NCBI GenBank assembly: GCA_023807065.1
Contig: JAJJLU010000027.1
Span: 1 to 37,851 of the forward strand
Source: Isotricha intestinalis
Taxonomy: Eukaryota; Ciliophora; Litostomatea; Vestibuliferida; Isotrichidae
Length of the DNA stretch: 37,851 nt
Direction: 5' to 3'
The notes below the pieces were generated by a model, which saw only the letters and a list, made by a program, of their open reading frames with translations, did not search any database and was not told the origin of the DNA. The position numbers were made by a program, and so were the translations under genes. Of the stretch, positions 17,627 through 27,351 are shown in pieces (the stretch's first letter is position 1; each line of letters opens with the position of its first letter).

Positions 17627-18624
17627 CTAAATTTCTTCATTTTGAATTTCATCATTATCATTTTTATCATCATCATCTTCATCATTATTTCCATTCATTA
17701 ATTTTAAAGTAAAAATAAAATTAATTAATTGAATTACTCCACAATTAATTAATAAAGTTCCAACAACAGCAACTAAAAAAGGAATCCAATTTACTAATCT
17801 ATTTAAACATCCTGGATAACTAACAATATCTCTATTAATATCACTAAAAATATATTTCATCATAGTATCATTTTTTAAAGTATATATATTAGTATATTTA
17901 GTTTTACACCATCCAGTACATTTAAATCTTTTTTCAATTCCTTTCCAATAACTATGAAATTTTTTAAAATCATTAATTTTATTGTAATTATTTTTTGGAT
18001 TTGAATTATAAATTTCTTGAATAGATTCTAAAGAATCTTCACTACAATTTTCAATATTAAATTTTAAATTTGAAATTTTCATATTATCAGATAAATGAGA
18101 AAAGGTTTCATAAGTAAAATAATTAGTTTTCATTTTATTATAAATATCTTCATTAACATAACATTTACATAAAGGTGAACAAACTAAACTATGAGCTAAA
18201 ATCATATAATCATCAATATTTTTCCATAATTGAAGAATTCCAGTTAATTTTGTGTCACAGGAAATTAAATTATTAACTTTATAATAAATAATCCCTCCTA
18301 TAGCATTAAATATACCTATAGCAATTGCGAAGAGAGATGAAAGAATTAGAAAAATAATATACTAATATATTAAATATATAAAATTACTATTGGTATTAAT
18401 ATTTTATTATTTTCAAATAATAAAAATATTATTATTCCTATTATTGATGTTACTGCAGCATATATTGTTGATGTTAATTGAAGTAAAGCTAAATGACTCC
18501 AAGGACTTTGGTTCCATTTTACATTTAATACTTGGAAATCTATTCCTGATATTGTTATTGCTGCTAATGATAATATTAAAGATATTATTATTGTTATTAA
18601 ACCTAATAATTTATTTTTTGACAT
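17627..18624 (-). CDS. Tetraspanin-like four-pass membrane protein, one 26-nt intron
   Basis: Two frames are joined by an intron at 18362-18387 into a 323-residue protein starting at the Met at 18624 (MSKNKLLGL). An upstream in-frame Met at 18675 would add 17 residues but gives a less regular N-terminus. Segments: TM1 (LLGLITIIISLILSLAAITI), TM2 (TIYAAVTSIIGIIIFLLF), TM3 directly after the intron (YIIFLILSSLFAIAIGIF), a large extracellular loop with paired cysteines (CSPLCKC, FKCTGWCKT, YPGC) and TM4 (WIPFLVAVVGTLLINCGVI). This is the tetraspanin order; the usual CCG motif is replaced by the KCTGWC element. The acidic tail (DDDDKNDNDE) is cytosolic. The stop is TAG, the only TAG among the genes here. 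Function inferred: organiser of membrane complexes. Confidence 0.85.
18362..18387 (-). other. 26-nt intron of the tetraspanin-like gene
   Basis: On the minus strand it begins GTAATT and ends ATTAG. It is phase 0, splitting codons for IPI and YII. Without removal the frame stops at 18370-18372; after removal the frame runs straight through 52 codons of upstream sequence into the downstream frame and restores TM3. The size fits the very short introns of some ciliates. Confidence 0.88.
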
Positions 18625-18957
18625 TTTAATATTATATTTAATGAGAAAAAATAATTTAAAATTTATGATTATCAATAATATATAAATTGTTTATTTTTAT
18701 TATTTTTTAATCTTTAAATATTATTTATTAGCATATATTCTTTATAAAATATAGGATCACTCAATATATTATCATCAGTGTTTATTTTTAAATATATTAA
18801 AATTTCAAATTATCTTAATATAAATAATAAATTAACTCAATAAAAAATTTCAAATCATAAAAAGGTAAAAAAAAATAAAAAAAAAAATATAATCACCCAA
18901 ATTCACATTTTAAATAAATAAACACATATTTTTTTAAATATTTACTCAAGAAATTAT

Positions 18958-21630
18958 TTATTTTTGTTTATTCAAAACAACAGCTTGTGCAGCAGCTAAC
19001 CTAGCAATAGGGATTCTAAAAGGTGAGCAAGAAACATAATCGAGTCCAATTTTATCAGCAAATTGGATAGATTTAGGATCTCCACCATGTTCACCACAAA
19101 TACCACATTTTAAATCTTTTTGAACAGCTTTTCCTTTTTGAGTAGCCATTTGGATAAATTGACCGACTCCTTCAGTATCTAAAACTGAGAATGGATCTGA
19201 ATCTAAAATACCTAATTTTTTATAAGTATCATGATAAGTAAAATCATCTCTTGAAATACCGAAAGTAGTTTGAGTTAAATCATTAGTACCAAAAGAGAAG
19301 AAATGAGCTAATTCAGCTAATTCATCAGCAACAATTGCAGCTCTTGGTAATTCAATCATTGTTCCAAAAGTATATGGAATTTTAACTTTATGTTCATCTT
19401 CAAGTTTCTTTTGTTCTTTATCTAAAATATCTTTCATTATTTGTAATTCCTTCTTGCTCATTGCTAATGGAATCATAATATGAGGGAATACTTTTACACC
19501 TGCCTTTGTTTGATTTAATGCTGCAGTGAATATTGCTCTTCCTTGCATTTCAGTTATTTCTGGTCTTGAAATTCCAAGTCTACAACCTCTGTTTCCAAGC
19601 ATTGGATTTAATTCATGTAAGGTTGTTGCTCTGTTTTTAATTACTTCAGGTGATACTCCAATTTCTTTTGCAAGAGTATTAATATCATCATCTGTTTTTG
19701 GTAAAAATTCATGAAGTGGTGGATCGAGAAGTCTTATTGTAACCGGTAATCCATCCATTATTTTGAAAAGAGCTTCAAAATCTTGAGTTTGATATGGGAG
19801 AAGTTCAGCTAAGGCTTTTTTCTTTTCTTCATCAGTTTCAGCAACAATCATTTTTCTAATTGAAATAATTTTCTTTGGATCAAAGAACATATGTTCAGTT
19901 CTTACTAGACCAATACCTTCAGCTCCGAAGTCTCTTGCTTGTTGAGCGTCTTTTGGTGTTTCAGCATTGGCTTCTACTTTAAGATGTCTGATTTCATCAG
20001 CCCATTTCATAACAGTTTCAAAATCTCCAGAAATACTTGGTTCAATGGTTGGTACTTTACCATTATAAACTTCTCCAGTATCTCCTGAAATTGAAATCCA
20101 ATCTCCTTCTTTGAGATTATATTTATCACCGAATTTAACAGTTTTCTTATCAAAATCAATTACCATATCACCAGCTCCAGTAATACAAGGTGCACCCATA
20201 CCTCTTGCAACGACAGCAGCATGACTGGTCATACCTCCTCTTGCAGTAACGACACCTTTTGCAACATGCATACCAGTAATATCATCAGGTGAAGTTTCTT
20301 CTCTTAAAAGAATAACAGGACCATCTTTACATTTAACTGCAGCATCATGAGCGTTGAAGACAATAGTACCACATGCAGCTCCTGGAGAAGCAGGAAGACC
20401 TCTTATCATAGTTTCTTTTGGAGCTTTAGGATCAATTTGAGGATGAAGTAATTGATTAATTGCTTTAGCATCAACTAAAGTAAGTGCTTTTTCCTTATCT
20501 ACAATACCTTCACTAACTAAATCAGCAGCAATTTTAACAGCAGCTTTTGCAGTTCTTTTACCACTTCTTTGTTGAAGAAGATATAATTTACCTTCTTGAA
20601 TAGTGAATTCAATATCTTGCATATCCTTATAATGTTTTTCTAATTTGTCTCTAATACCATCTAATTCTTTATATAATTCAGGCATAGCTTCTTCCATACA
20701 AGGTAAATCAGAATGTTGAGCAGCTTTACCTTCTTTAGAAATTTGTTGTGGTGTTCTAATACCAGCAACGACATCTTCACCTTGAGCATTCATTAAATAT
20801 TCACCATAGAAAATTTTATCTCCAGTTGCTGGGTTTCTAGTGAAAGCAACTCCAGTTGCAGATTTAGGTCCCATATTACCAAAGACCATAGAAACTACAT
20901 TAACTGCAGTTCCCCATGTATGTGGAATATCATTTAAGTTTCTGTATGTAATTGCTCTTTCATTATTCCATGAACCAAATACTGCATGTACTGCTGCTTT
21001 AAGTTGTTCTTTTACATCTTGTTCAAATTCTTTACCTACTCTTGCTTTTACCATTGCTTTATAGTTATTTACTACTTCTTTTAAATCATCAGCTGTGAGA
21101 TCATAATCTAATTTAACTCCTTTTTTTTCTTTTTGAGCAGCGAGAATTTTTTCAAATTCAGAATGTGGAACACCCATACAAATATCAGCATACATTTGCA
21201 TGAATCTTCTATAAGAATCATAAGCAAATCTTTCATTATTGGATTTTTTAATAAGACCTTGAAGAGTTTGATCATTTAATCCAAGATTAAGAATAGTATC
21301 CATCATACCAGGCATAGAGACTCTAGCACCAGATCTAATAGAGACCAAAAGAGGATTATTAACATCTCCGAATTTCATTCCAACATCTTTTTCAACTTTT
21401 TCAATGGCTTTATCAACTTGATCCCAAAGGTCTTTTGGGTAAGTGTGATTATGATCATAGTAGTAAGTACATACTTCAGTTGTGATAGTGAAACCAGGTG
21501 GTACTGGAACTCCAATTGAAGTCATTTCAGCAAGACCTACTCCTTTTCCTCCTAATAGGTTCTTCATTGTGTTGTCTCCTTCAGAATATCCGTTTCCATA
21601 TGAATATACCCATTTTTTTCCTTCGCTCAT
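18958..21630 (-). CDS. ppdK: Pyruvate, phosphate dikinase
   Basis: An 890-residue protein, the normal length of bacterial and protist PPDK, which interconverts PEP, AMP and PPi with pyruvate, ATP and Pi. The N-terminal ATP-grasp domain includes LLGGKGVGLAEM (about 25-36), SIRSGARVSMPGMMDTILNLG (97-117, written in part) and the glycine loops. The swivelling phosphohistidine domain has GGMTSHAAVVARGMG (465-479), with the phosphorylated histidine at H470. The C-terminal PEP/pyruvate barrel has GLVRTEHMFF (574-583) and GICGEHGGDP (843-852), with the catalytic cysteine at C845. In anaerobic protists it gives a PPi-sparing route to pyruvate and extra ATP. The protein lacks the low-complexity Asn runs of its neighbours, and the DNA is visibly richer in G/C and in varied third positions, typical of a highly expressed, originally bacterial-type gene. 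Both key residues are present. It shares an 852-nt divergent region with proteasome beta-2. Confidence 0.98.
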   Translation of the reverse strand: MSEGKKWVYSYGNGYSEGDNTMKNLLGGKGVGLAEMTSIGVPVPPGFTITTEVCTYYYDHNHTYPKDLWDQVDKAIEKVEKDVGMKFGDVNNPLLVSIRSGARVSMPGMMDTILNLGLNDQTLQGLIKKSNNERFAYDSYRRFMQMYADICMGVPHSEFEKILAAQKEKKGVKLDYDLTADDLKEVVNNYKAMVKARVGKEFEQDVKEQLKAAVHAVFGSWNNERAITYRNLNDIPHTWGTAVNVVSMVFGNMGPKSATGVAFTRNPATGDKIFYGEYLMNAQGEDVVAGIRTPQQISKEGKAAQHSDLPCMEEAMPELYKELDGIRDKLEKHYKDMQDIEFTIQEGKLYLLQQRSGKRTAKAAVKIAADLVSEGIVDKEKALTLVDAKAINQLLHPQIDPKAPKETMIRGLPASPGAACGTIVFNAHDAAVKCKDGPVILLREETSPDDITGMHVAKGVVTARGGMTSHAAVVARGMGAPCITGAGDMVIDFDKKTVKFGDKYNLKEGDWISISGDTGEVYNGKVPTIEPSISGDFETVMKWADEIRHLKVEANAETPKDAQQARDFGAEGIGLVRTEHMFFDPKKIISIRKMIVAETDEEKKKALAELLPYQTQDFEALFKIMDGLPVTIRLLDPPLHEFLPKTDDDINTLAKEIGVSPEVIKNRATTLHELNPMLGNRGCRLGISRPEITEMQGRAIFTAALNQTKAGVKVFPHIMIPLAMSKKELQIMKDILDKEQKKLEDEHKVKIPYTFGTMIELPRAAIVADELAELAHFFSFGTNDLTQTTFGISRDDFTYHDTYKKLGILDSDPFSVLDTEGVGQFIQMATQKGKAVQKDLKCGICGEHGGDPKSIQFADKIGLDYVSCSPFRIPIARLAAAQAVVLNKQK

Positions 21631-22482
21631 TTTTTTTATGTTTTTTTTTGAGCGAAATCCTGCTTTTATATTTTATTTTTTGGGGATTATTTTTTATTTT
21701 TATTAATTTTAACATCATATTTTTAATTTTTTTTAAAGTGGTGTTTGATATCATTTATTTATTTTTTTCAGGGTTTTATTATTTTTTAATTGTGGTTTAA
21801 AAGGGAAATGCTGATTTAACTATTTTACAAGATTACGTTTTTGGTTAAAGGTTTTATGGTTTTTTATTTAGTTTTTTTATTGATTAAAGGCTAGTTTGTT
21901 TTTTTATTTGTTTTGATGAATTTTTTATTTGAATTATTTATTTTTGATTGATTAATTTTGAAGTGTTATTATAAATAATTATTTATTATCTTATTTATTG
22001 AATATATTATATTTAAGTTGGTTTTCTTGATGAGGTTTGAACAACATATTGGAGAAAAAAATTAATATACGAATATATCAAAAAATAATTTTTTGACTTA
22101 ATTTAAATAATAAATAAAGAAAAATAAATTAAAAAATGAATTGACTATCAAATTTTAATATTATGTTTCTATAATTTGGAATGTAATCATTAAATAAATA
22201 TTTATAAATGTTAAAAGAACTCACATGATTTGTTGATATCATTAAAAAATTAAAAATTAATTTTTTATATTTAATAAGCAATTATAAATTAAAATTCAAA
22301 TATTTAAAAATAAATTTAACATAATTAAATAATTATTTGAAAATAAAATATAGTATAATTTTTTCAAACCCAAAAAAAAAACCAAAAAAAATAATATAAA
22401 ATTTATCATAATTCTCCATTTAAAAAAAAAAATTAAAAAAAAACTAAAAACTTAAAAAAAATAACTAAAATTACATAAAAAA
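21631..22482. other. Divergent promoter region, PPDK / proteasome beta-2
   Basis: This is 852 nt between two divergent, presumably highly expressed genes. T runs flank the PPDK start and A runs flank the proteasome start (22370-22482). The longest promoter region on the chromosome; I see no repeat or RNA gene within it. Confidence 0.45.
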
Positions 22483-23292
22483 ATGTATTGGGACACAATA
22501 GACAAAAACTCAGGTTTTTCCTTTCGTAACTTTCCTCGTGAAAACTCTCTCCCAACTCCAAAAACAAAATTTACAAAGACAGGAACAACAATAGTAGGTT
22601 GTACATTTTCAGAAGGAGTGATCCTGGGAGCTGATACACGTGCAACAGCAGGTCCTATAGTAGCAGATCCAGATTGTTTAAAAATCCATTACCTAGCGCC
22701 AAACATGTACTGTTGCGGAGCAGGTACAGCAGCAGATACAGAGATGGTGACACAATTAGTATCATCTGAACTTGAACTACAACGTTTATATACAGGTAGT
22801 GAATCTAGAATCTCTCATGCAGAAACACGTCTCTGTAATCACTTATTTCGATATCAAGGTTACATTGGTGCAGCTCTAATTATTGGAGGTATTGATATAA
22901 AAGGACCTCAATTAGTTACCATCAGTCCCTATGGTAATTCCATGAGACTACCTTTCACTACTATGGGGTCTGGTAGTTTAGCTGCTATGGCCATTTTGGA
23001 AACTAGATTTAAGGATAATATGAAGGAAGAAGAAGCTGTTGAACTTGTTAAAGATGCTATTGAAGCTGGAATTTTTAATGATTTAGGTAGTGGAAGTAAT
23101 GTTGATATTTATGTTGTTAGGAGAAATGGATGTGAAAAAAAAGAAAGCTATAGATGCTATAATAAGAAAGTCTTTTCTGAAAGTGAATCTTATAAATTTG
23201 ATAAAGGTACTACTAAAGTTGTTGAGGAAATTATGAAGAATTGGAAAAAAGTAGAAGTTGTTGATGATAGTGCACCTATGGAATTAAGTTAA
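22483..23292 (+). CDS. 20S proteasome subunit beta-2 (PSMB7/PUP1 type)
   Basis: A 269-residue precursor close to human PSMB7 (277). Maturation would cut GTG-T after G34, exposing T35 of TTIVGCTF as the catalytic N-terminal threonine. Other active-site residues are visible in ADTRAT (Asp and Arg) and the lysine of CLKIHYLAPN. The GAGTAADTEM helix, SRISHAETRLCN, GYIGAALIIGGID, TMGSGSLAAMAILE and GSGSNVDIYVV motifs are all family-typical. Beta-2 carries the trypsin-like site. The C-terminal arm (SYRCYNKKVF and onward, about 225-269) matches the long beta-2 tail that wraps beta-3. Coding is fairly G/C-rich at its 5' end, as in PPDK. The start is the first Met, giving a 34-residue propeptide. Confidence 0.97.
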   Translation: MYWDTIDKNSGFSFRNFPRENSLPTPKTKFTKTGTTIVGCTFSEGVILGADTRATAGPIVADPDCLKIHYLAPNMYCCGAGTAADTEMVTQLVSSELELQRLYTGSESRISHAETRLCNHLFRYQGYIGAALIIGGIDIKGPQLVTISPYGNSMRLPFTTMGSGSLAAMAILETRFKDNMKEEEAVELVKDAIEAGIFNDLGSGSNVDIYVVRRNGCEKKESYRCYNKKVFSESESYKFDKGTTKVVEEIMKNWKKVEVVDDSAPMELS

Positions 23293-23892
23293 TTCTTAGG
23301 GAATTATATTTTTTTATGATATAAAATGAAATTTAAATTTGTTTTTTTAAACAAAAAATTGATTTTTTAATAATTACTAAATCACTTACTTCATAAATTA
23401 AAATTTTCATTATATTTATATAATAAAAAATTTTAATAGAAAAAATAAGAAACTCATGTTCAAAATGAATATCAAAATATAAAAAATTGAAAACTCAAAA
23501 TTTAAGATATAAATTAGGGAAATATAAATAAATAATAATGAAAAATATCCTCAAGATAATATTATGCTTTTATTGATATTATTTCTTAATGATTTAAGAA
23601 ATTTAATAATGAAATTATCACTTAAGTTAGAGAATTGACCAAGAAATAAAAATGAAAAATAATATTCTATGGAAGATTATAATTTAATTGTATGATATAA
23701 GTGATTTTTGATTTCAAATAAATGAATATTTGATTTTGTTTTTTAAATTTATATATCTTTGTTTAATCATTTTTTTATTATTTATTTTTAAATACATTAT
23801 ATTTCACAAGAAAATCTTTTAATAAATACTTTTATTAAAATAATCATTTGTTAAAAAATATAATATTAATTCAATATCTATTTATAAAAATA
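23293..23892. other. Convergent 3' spacer
   Basis: This 600-nt AT-rich region lies between convergent ends of proteasome beta-2 and the unknown gene at 23893. It contains T/A runs and imperfect inverted repeats (AAAATTTTC ... AAAAATTTT around 23400-23435). I see no coding frame or RNA gene. Confidence 0.4.
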
Positions 23893-25696
23893 TTAAATTT
23901 TCTTTTTTAGAATAATTCTAACTGTTTTTGGTGTTGAATTTTTTTGTTTATTTATTTTATTTTTATTTTTTTCTTTATTACAACTCTCACATTTTGGAGA
24001 AATAGTTTCAGATAATTTTAAAGCTTTACTAAAATTTTTAATTTGTATTCCTTGAATAATTTTTTTTTGAATTGGAGAAGAAGATTTAGTATTAATTCCA
24101 GATTTATATTTTTTTCTTCTTGAAGTACTATTATTTATAGTATTAACATTAATCATTTTTTGATTTCTTTCATTACTATAATAATTCTTATTATCATTAT
24201 TTTTGTATTTAATTTTATTAATAGGATTTGAATTTTGACAAGATGTATTTATGGTTGATGAAGTAACTATATTATTTGTATTATTATTTATAATTATTTT
24301 AAACTTATTATTTGATGTTGAATTTGTTCTTGAATTATTATTTGATATTTCAGTTTTTCTTATTAAATTTAAATTATTTGATTTTGTTTTTTTTTTTCTC
24401 TATTTTCTCTACCTTATTTTTTTCATTTATTTTAGGACTAAAAATGCCTTTGTAATTTTTATCTTTTTTTTCATTTGATATATTGTTTTTCTTATTATTT
24501 TTACTTTTAAGTGATTGAGTTTTACTTATTGAATTAGAATTATGAGATATTAAAATACCTTTTGAATTCAATAAACAATTATGATTTCTATTATGATTAA
24601 CATTATTTTTAATTATATTAACATTATTTTTATTATTACTTTTATCTCCTACAGAACTTTTTCTTGAAGTAAAATTATTTAAATTAATATTAACTTTTAT
24701 TTTATTAATTAAATCTTTTATCTCTCCTTTTTTAGGATTTAAATAAGAATAAGGAAGAATATTATTATAACTTTGATTATTATTTTTATTATTTGATTTT
24801 GATTTATTCTTTTTTTTATTTATTGAATTATTAATTGAAGAACTAATTGTTTTTTTATGAGAAATAGATATACTTGAATTAATTAAATGAATTTCATTAA
24901 AAAAACTTTTATAATTTCTATAATTACCAGAACTATTTCCATATTTTGATATTGATATTTTTTTAGTACAAGTAGAAAAAAGTTTTCCTGCAATATTTTT
25001 ATTAATATTTTTTATTATATTTTTTTCCCTTGGTGCAAATTGCTCTAATAAAAAGCTATCATTTTCAGAATTAGGAATTTCTAATTCATATTTATTTATT
25101 TCTTTTATTAATTGATTAAAATCTTCGATTGTATTTTCTGAGTTTTTATTATTTATTTTATTTATTCCAAATAATAAAGAATATAAATCTTCACTATCAT
25201 TTACAATTGAATTATATATATCTGTACTAAATACTAAATCATCTTTTTCTTTATTTCTTTTATGTTTATTATTTTTATTTTTAATTCTTTTTTTTTCTTC
25301 TGATTCTTCAATTTTTTGTTGTAAATCTATCATTTTTTGTTTTTTGTGAATATTTTTATAAATATATTTTGATTCTCTTAAAGCAGTATAATTAGGATAA
25401 ATTTTACTATATGTTTCATAATATTCAAAAAATCTAGGTAATCTTACTAATGATTCACTTTTAGTATAATATCTTTTTAAAAATTCTGAAAGATCATCTG
25501 CAATTAAATAATCTTTGAATATTGCAACAATATGGGTTTTTTCATTGAATAGTATATTCTTAATAACTACAGTTCCATATACTAATTCACTTATTTTATA
25601 TTTTTTTTGAATACTTTTTTTAATATATTCTTTTAAAGTAGGAAAGGATATTAATTTTTTGTTTTGGTCATTCTTCCCAATTGATTTTCCTTTCAT
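23893..25696 (-). CDS. Disordered protein with a conserved N-terminal region, split by a frame break
   Basis: The first frame (25696-24374, 440 residues) has a conserved-looking N-terminal block, about residues 18-125: ISELVYGTVVIKNILFN, TIHIVAIFKDYLIADDLSEF-like and RRLPRFFEYYETYSKIYPNY-like segments. I have the impression of seeing this block in other ciliate proteins; its function is unknown. The remainder is Asn/Lys/Ser-rich and disordered. The frame ends at TAA 24374 right after 11 A on the coding strand (T run at 24387-24397). One base fewer there gives a stop-free reading through 24373-24157 into the frame 24156-23893, ending TAA, for a joined protein of 600 residues. The C-terminal part contains two CxxC-like cysteines (SPKCESCNKEK). 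Two separate genes are unlikely because the upstream part of the second has no start. Confidence 0.7.
24387..24397 (-). other. 11-A run (coding strand) at a frame break
   Basis: The coding strand reads GAG AAA AAA AAA AAC, after which the frame soon stops. With 10 A it reads GAG AAA AAA AAA ACA AAA and stays open to 23893. It is the same one-base surplus as in the DENN-DUF547 gene. Confidence 0.7.
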
Positions 25697-25835
25697 TTAA
25701 TTTAATTAAATAAAAGAAAATTATATTATAAATTATCAAAAAATTCTTAAAAATAAATATATTGAACTATTTATAAATAAAAATATTTTTTATAATTTGT
25801 CAAAATAAAAATAAAAACCATAAATAAAAAAAAAT

Positions 25836-26576
25836 ATGGATATAAATTCCTTTACAATAACATCAAATATACTAAAAATATTATATAAGCAGCAATGTGA
25901 ATTAGAAAAATCACCTCCAGATTGTGTAATATTTCATATAAACCAATCAAATCTTTTAGATATTCAAGCAGATATTATAGGACCAAAAGCAACACCATAT
26001 GAAAATGGAATTTTTAAAGTAAAATTAGAAATACCATTTAATTTCCCAATTAATCCTCCAAAAGGTTTTTTTCTAACAAAAATATTTCATCCTAATATAA
26101 GTGAAAAAGGAGAAATTTGTGTTAATACTTTAAAAAAAGATTGGAATCCTAAAGAATGGTCTTTATCCAATTTATTTGAAGTTATTAAATGTTTATTAAT
26201 TGTTCCTTTTCCTGAAAGTGCTTTAAATGAAGAAGCAGGAAAATTATTTATGGAAGATTATAATGAATATTCTAAAATTGCAAAGTTATATACTAATATA
26301 TACGCAAATAATAATAATAAAGAAAATATTAATATAAGTGAATTAGATGAACATAAAAGGAATAATAATATTAATATTCTAAATGAGAAAAATTCCAATA
26401 TAATTAATACTAAAACTCCTGTTAAACAAAGTAGAACTTTTAATTTTAATAATGAAAATTTTACAGATCAAGGTATTTTCCAAATGAATAACATTGGTTC
26501 TATAAGAAGAAATATTAATATTTCTGATTCTAAAGATCAAAAAGAAATAATGGAAAAATGGTTAAAAAGAATATAA
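25836..26576 (+). CDS. Ubiquitin-conjugating enzyme E2, UBE2S type
   Basis: A 246-residue E2. The UBC fold covers residues 1-155. The HPN triad is in FHPNISEKGEICVNTLK, giving active-site Cys95, the same position as in human UBE2S. PPKGFFLTKIFHPN, the KDWNP segment and CLLIVPFPESALNEEAGKL are diagnostic of the UBE2S branch, which extends Lys11 chains for the APC/C. The C-terminal extension (about 156-246) is Asn-rich and disordered, and it ends EKWLKRI. Human UBE2S ends LRRL, an IR-like tail docking on the APC/C; the LKRI end may be its functional equivalent (inference). It is divergent from the unknown gene at 25696 with only 139 nt between, so they may be co-regulated. Confidence 0.9.
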   Translation: MDINSFTITSNILKILYKQQCELEKSPPDCVIFHINQSNLLDIQADIIGPKATPYENGIFKVKLEIPFNFPINPPKGFFLTKIFHPNISEKGEICVNTLKKDWNPKEWSLSNLFEVIKCLLIVPFPESALNEEAGKLFMEDYNEYSKIAKLYTNIYANNNNKENINISELDEHKRNNNINILNEKNSNIINTKTPVKQSRTFNFNNENFTDQGIFQMNNIGSIRRNINISDSKDQKEIMEKWLKRI

Positions 26577-26847
26577 CTATTTAATACTGTTTAATTATTG
26601 TAAGGTTGTGAAATGTATATAATTTTGATTTTATTTTAATTTGAGATTTAAATAAAACAATTATTCCTTTTTCCAAAAAAAACTAATTAATTTTTTATTT
26701 CCTTTTTTACTAACAAAATTAAAATGATAATAAAGATTATTAATATTATTAATATTATTTACAAATCAAATTAAAACATATTTATTAAAACCATTTTTCA
26801 TTAATTACTATAATATATATTTCTTTTACACAAATCAATAACTTAAT

Positions 26848-27273
26848 TTAATCTCTAACATCAGTGATACAACATAAAACTTTTTTAATTTTATTAAATA
26901 ACCCATTTTTTTTTTTAGATAGTGTTTCATTTGTAGAATTGTTATTATTATTGTTGTATGATAAATTTTCTTGTGTATTTATTCTTTTAAATTTAGAAAT
27001 TTTTATTTCATTTTTATTAAAATGAATATTCATATTATCAGCACTTATTTTTTTTCTGTTTTTTCTACCTCCTAATGAATAATATCTTTTAAATAATTCT
27101 TGATTACGATTTCCATTTCCACAAGATTTTCTTTTTTCAAAATTTATTTTTGAAGTATTTGCAAAAGGATTTTTAACTTGATGTATTTTTCCTACATTAG
27201 CATTTTTAATAACTTTATCATTTTCAATAGAATTATTCGATGATGAAGTATATATAAGAATTTTAGAAGACAT
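26848..27273 (-). CDS. Small basic protein with C-terminal Cys pair, unknown function
   Basis: A 141-residue protein, rich in Asn, Lys and Ser. A basic, Gly/Arg-rich middle (KRYYSLGGRKNRKKIS, about residues 62-77) is followed by an Asn run. The C-terminus, KKNGLFNKIKKVLCCITDVRD, has a Lys-rich helix next to a Cys pair (about 134-135). Such polybasic plus double-Cys ends are common palmitoylation and membrane anchors. No family is recognised. It lies 78 nt downstream of the large receptor-like gene on the same strand and converges on UBE2S across 271 nt. Confidence 0.55.
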   Translation of the reverse strand: MSSKILIYTSSSNNSIENDKVIKNANVGKIHQVKNPFANTSKINFEKRKSCGNGNRNQELFKRYYSLGGRKNRKKISADNMNIHFNKNEIKISKFKRINTQENLSYNNNNNNSTNETLSKKKNGLFNKIKKVLCCITDVRD

Positions 27274-27351
27274 TTATTAATCTTTGAATTTTTCCAAAAA
27301 AATAAAAATTTTCAATAAAATAATATTTTTTTAATGATTATAATAAATATT

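Noticed and set aside
18958..21630. PPDK as bacterial contamination
   Set aside because: It lies inside a telomere-capped chromosome between eukaryotic genes and shares their start context and TAA stop.
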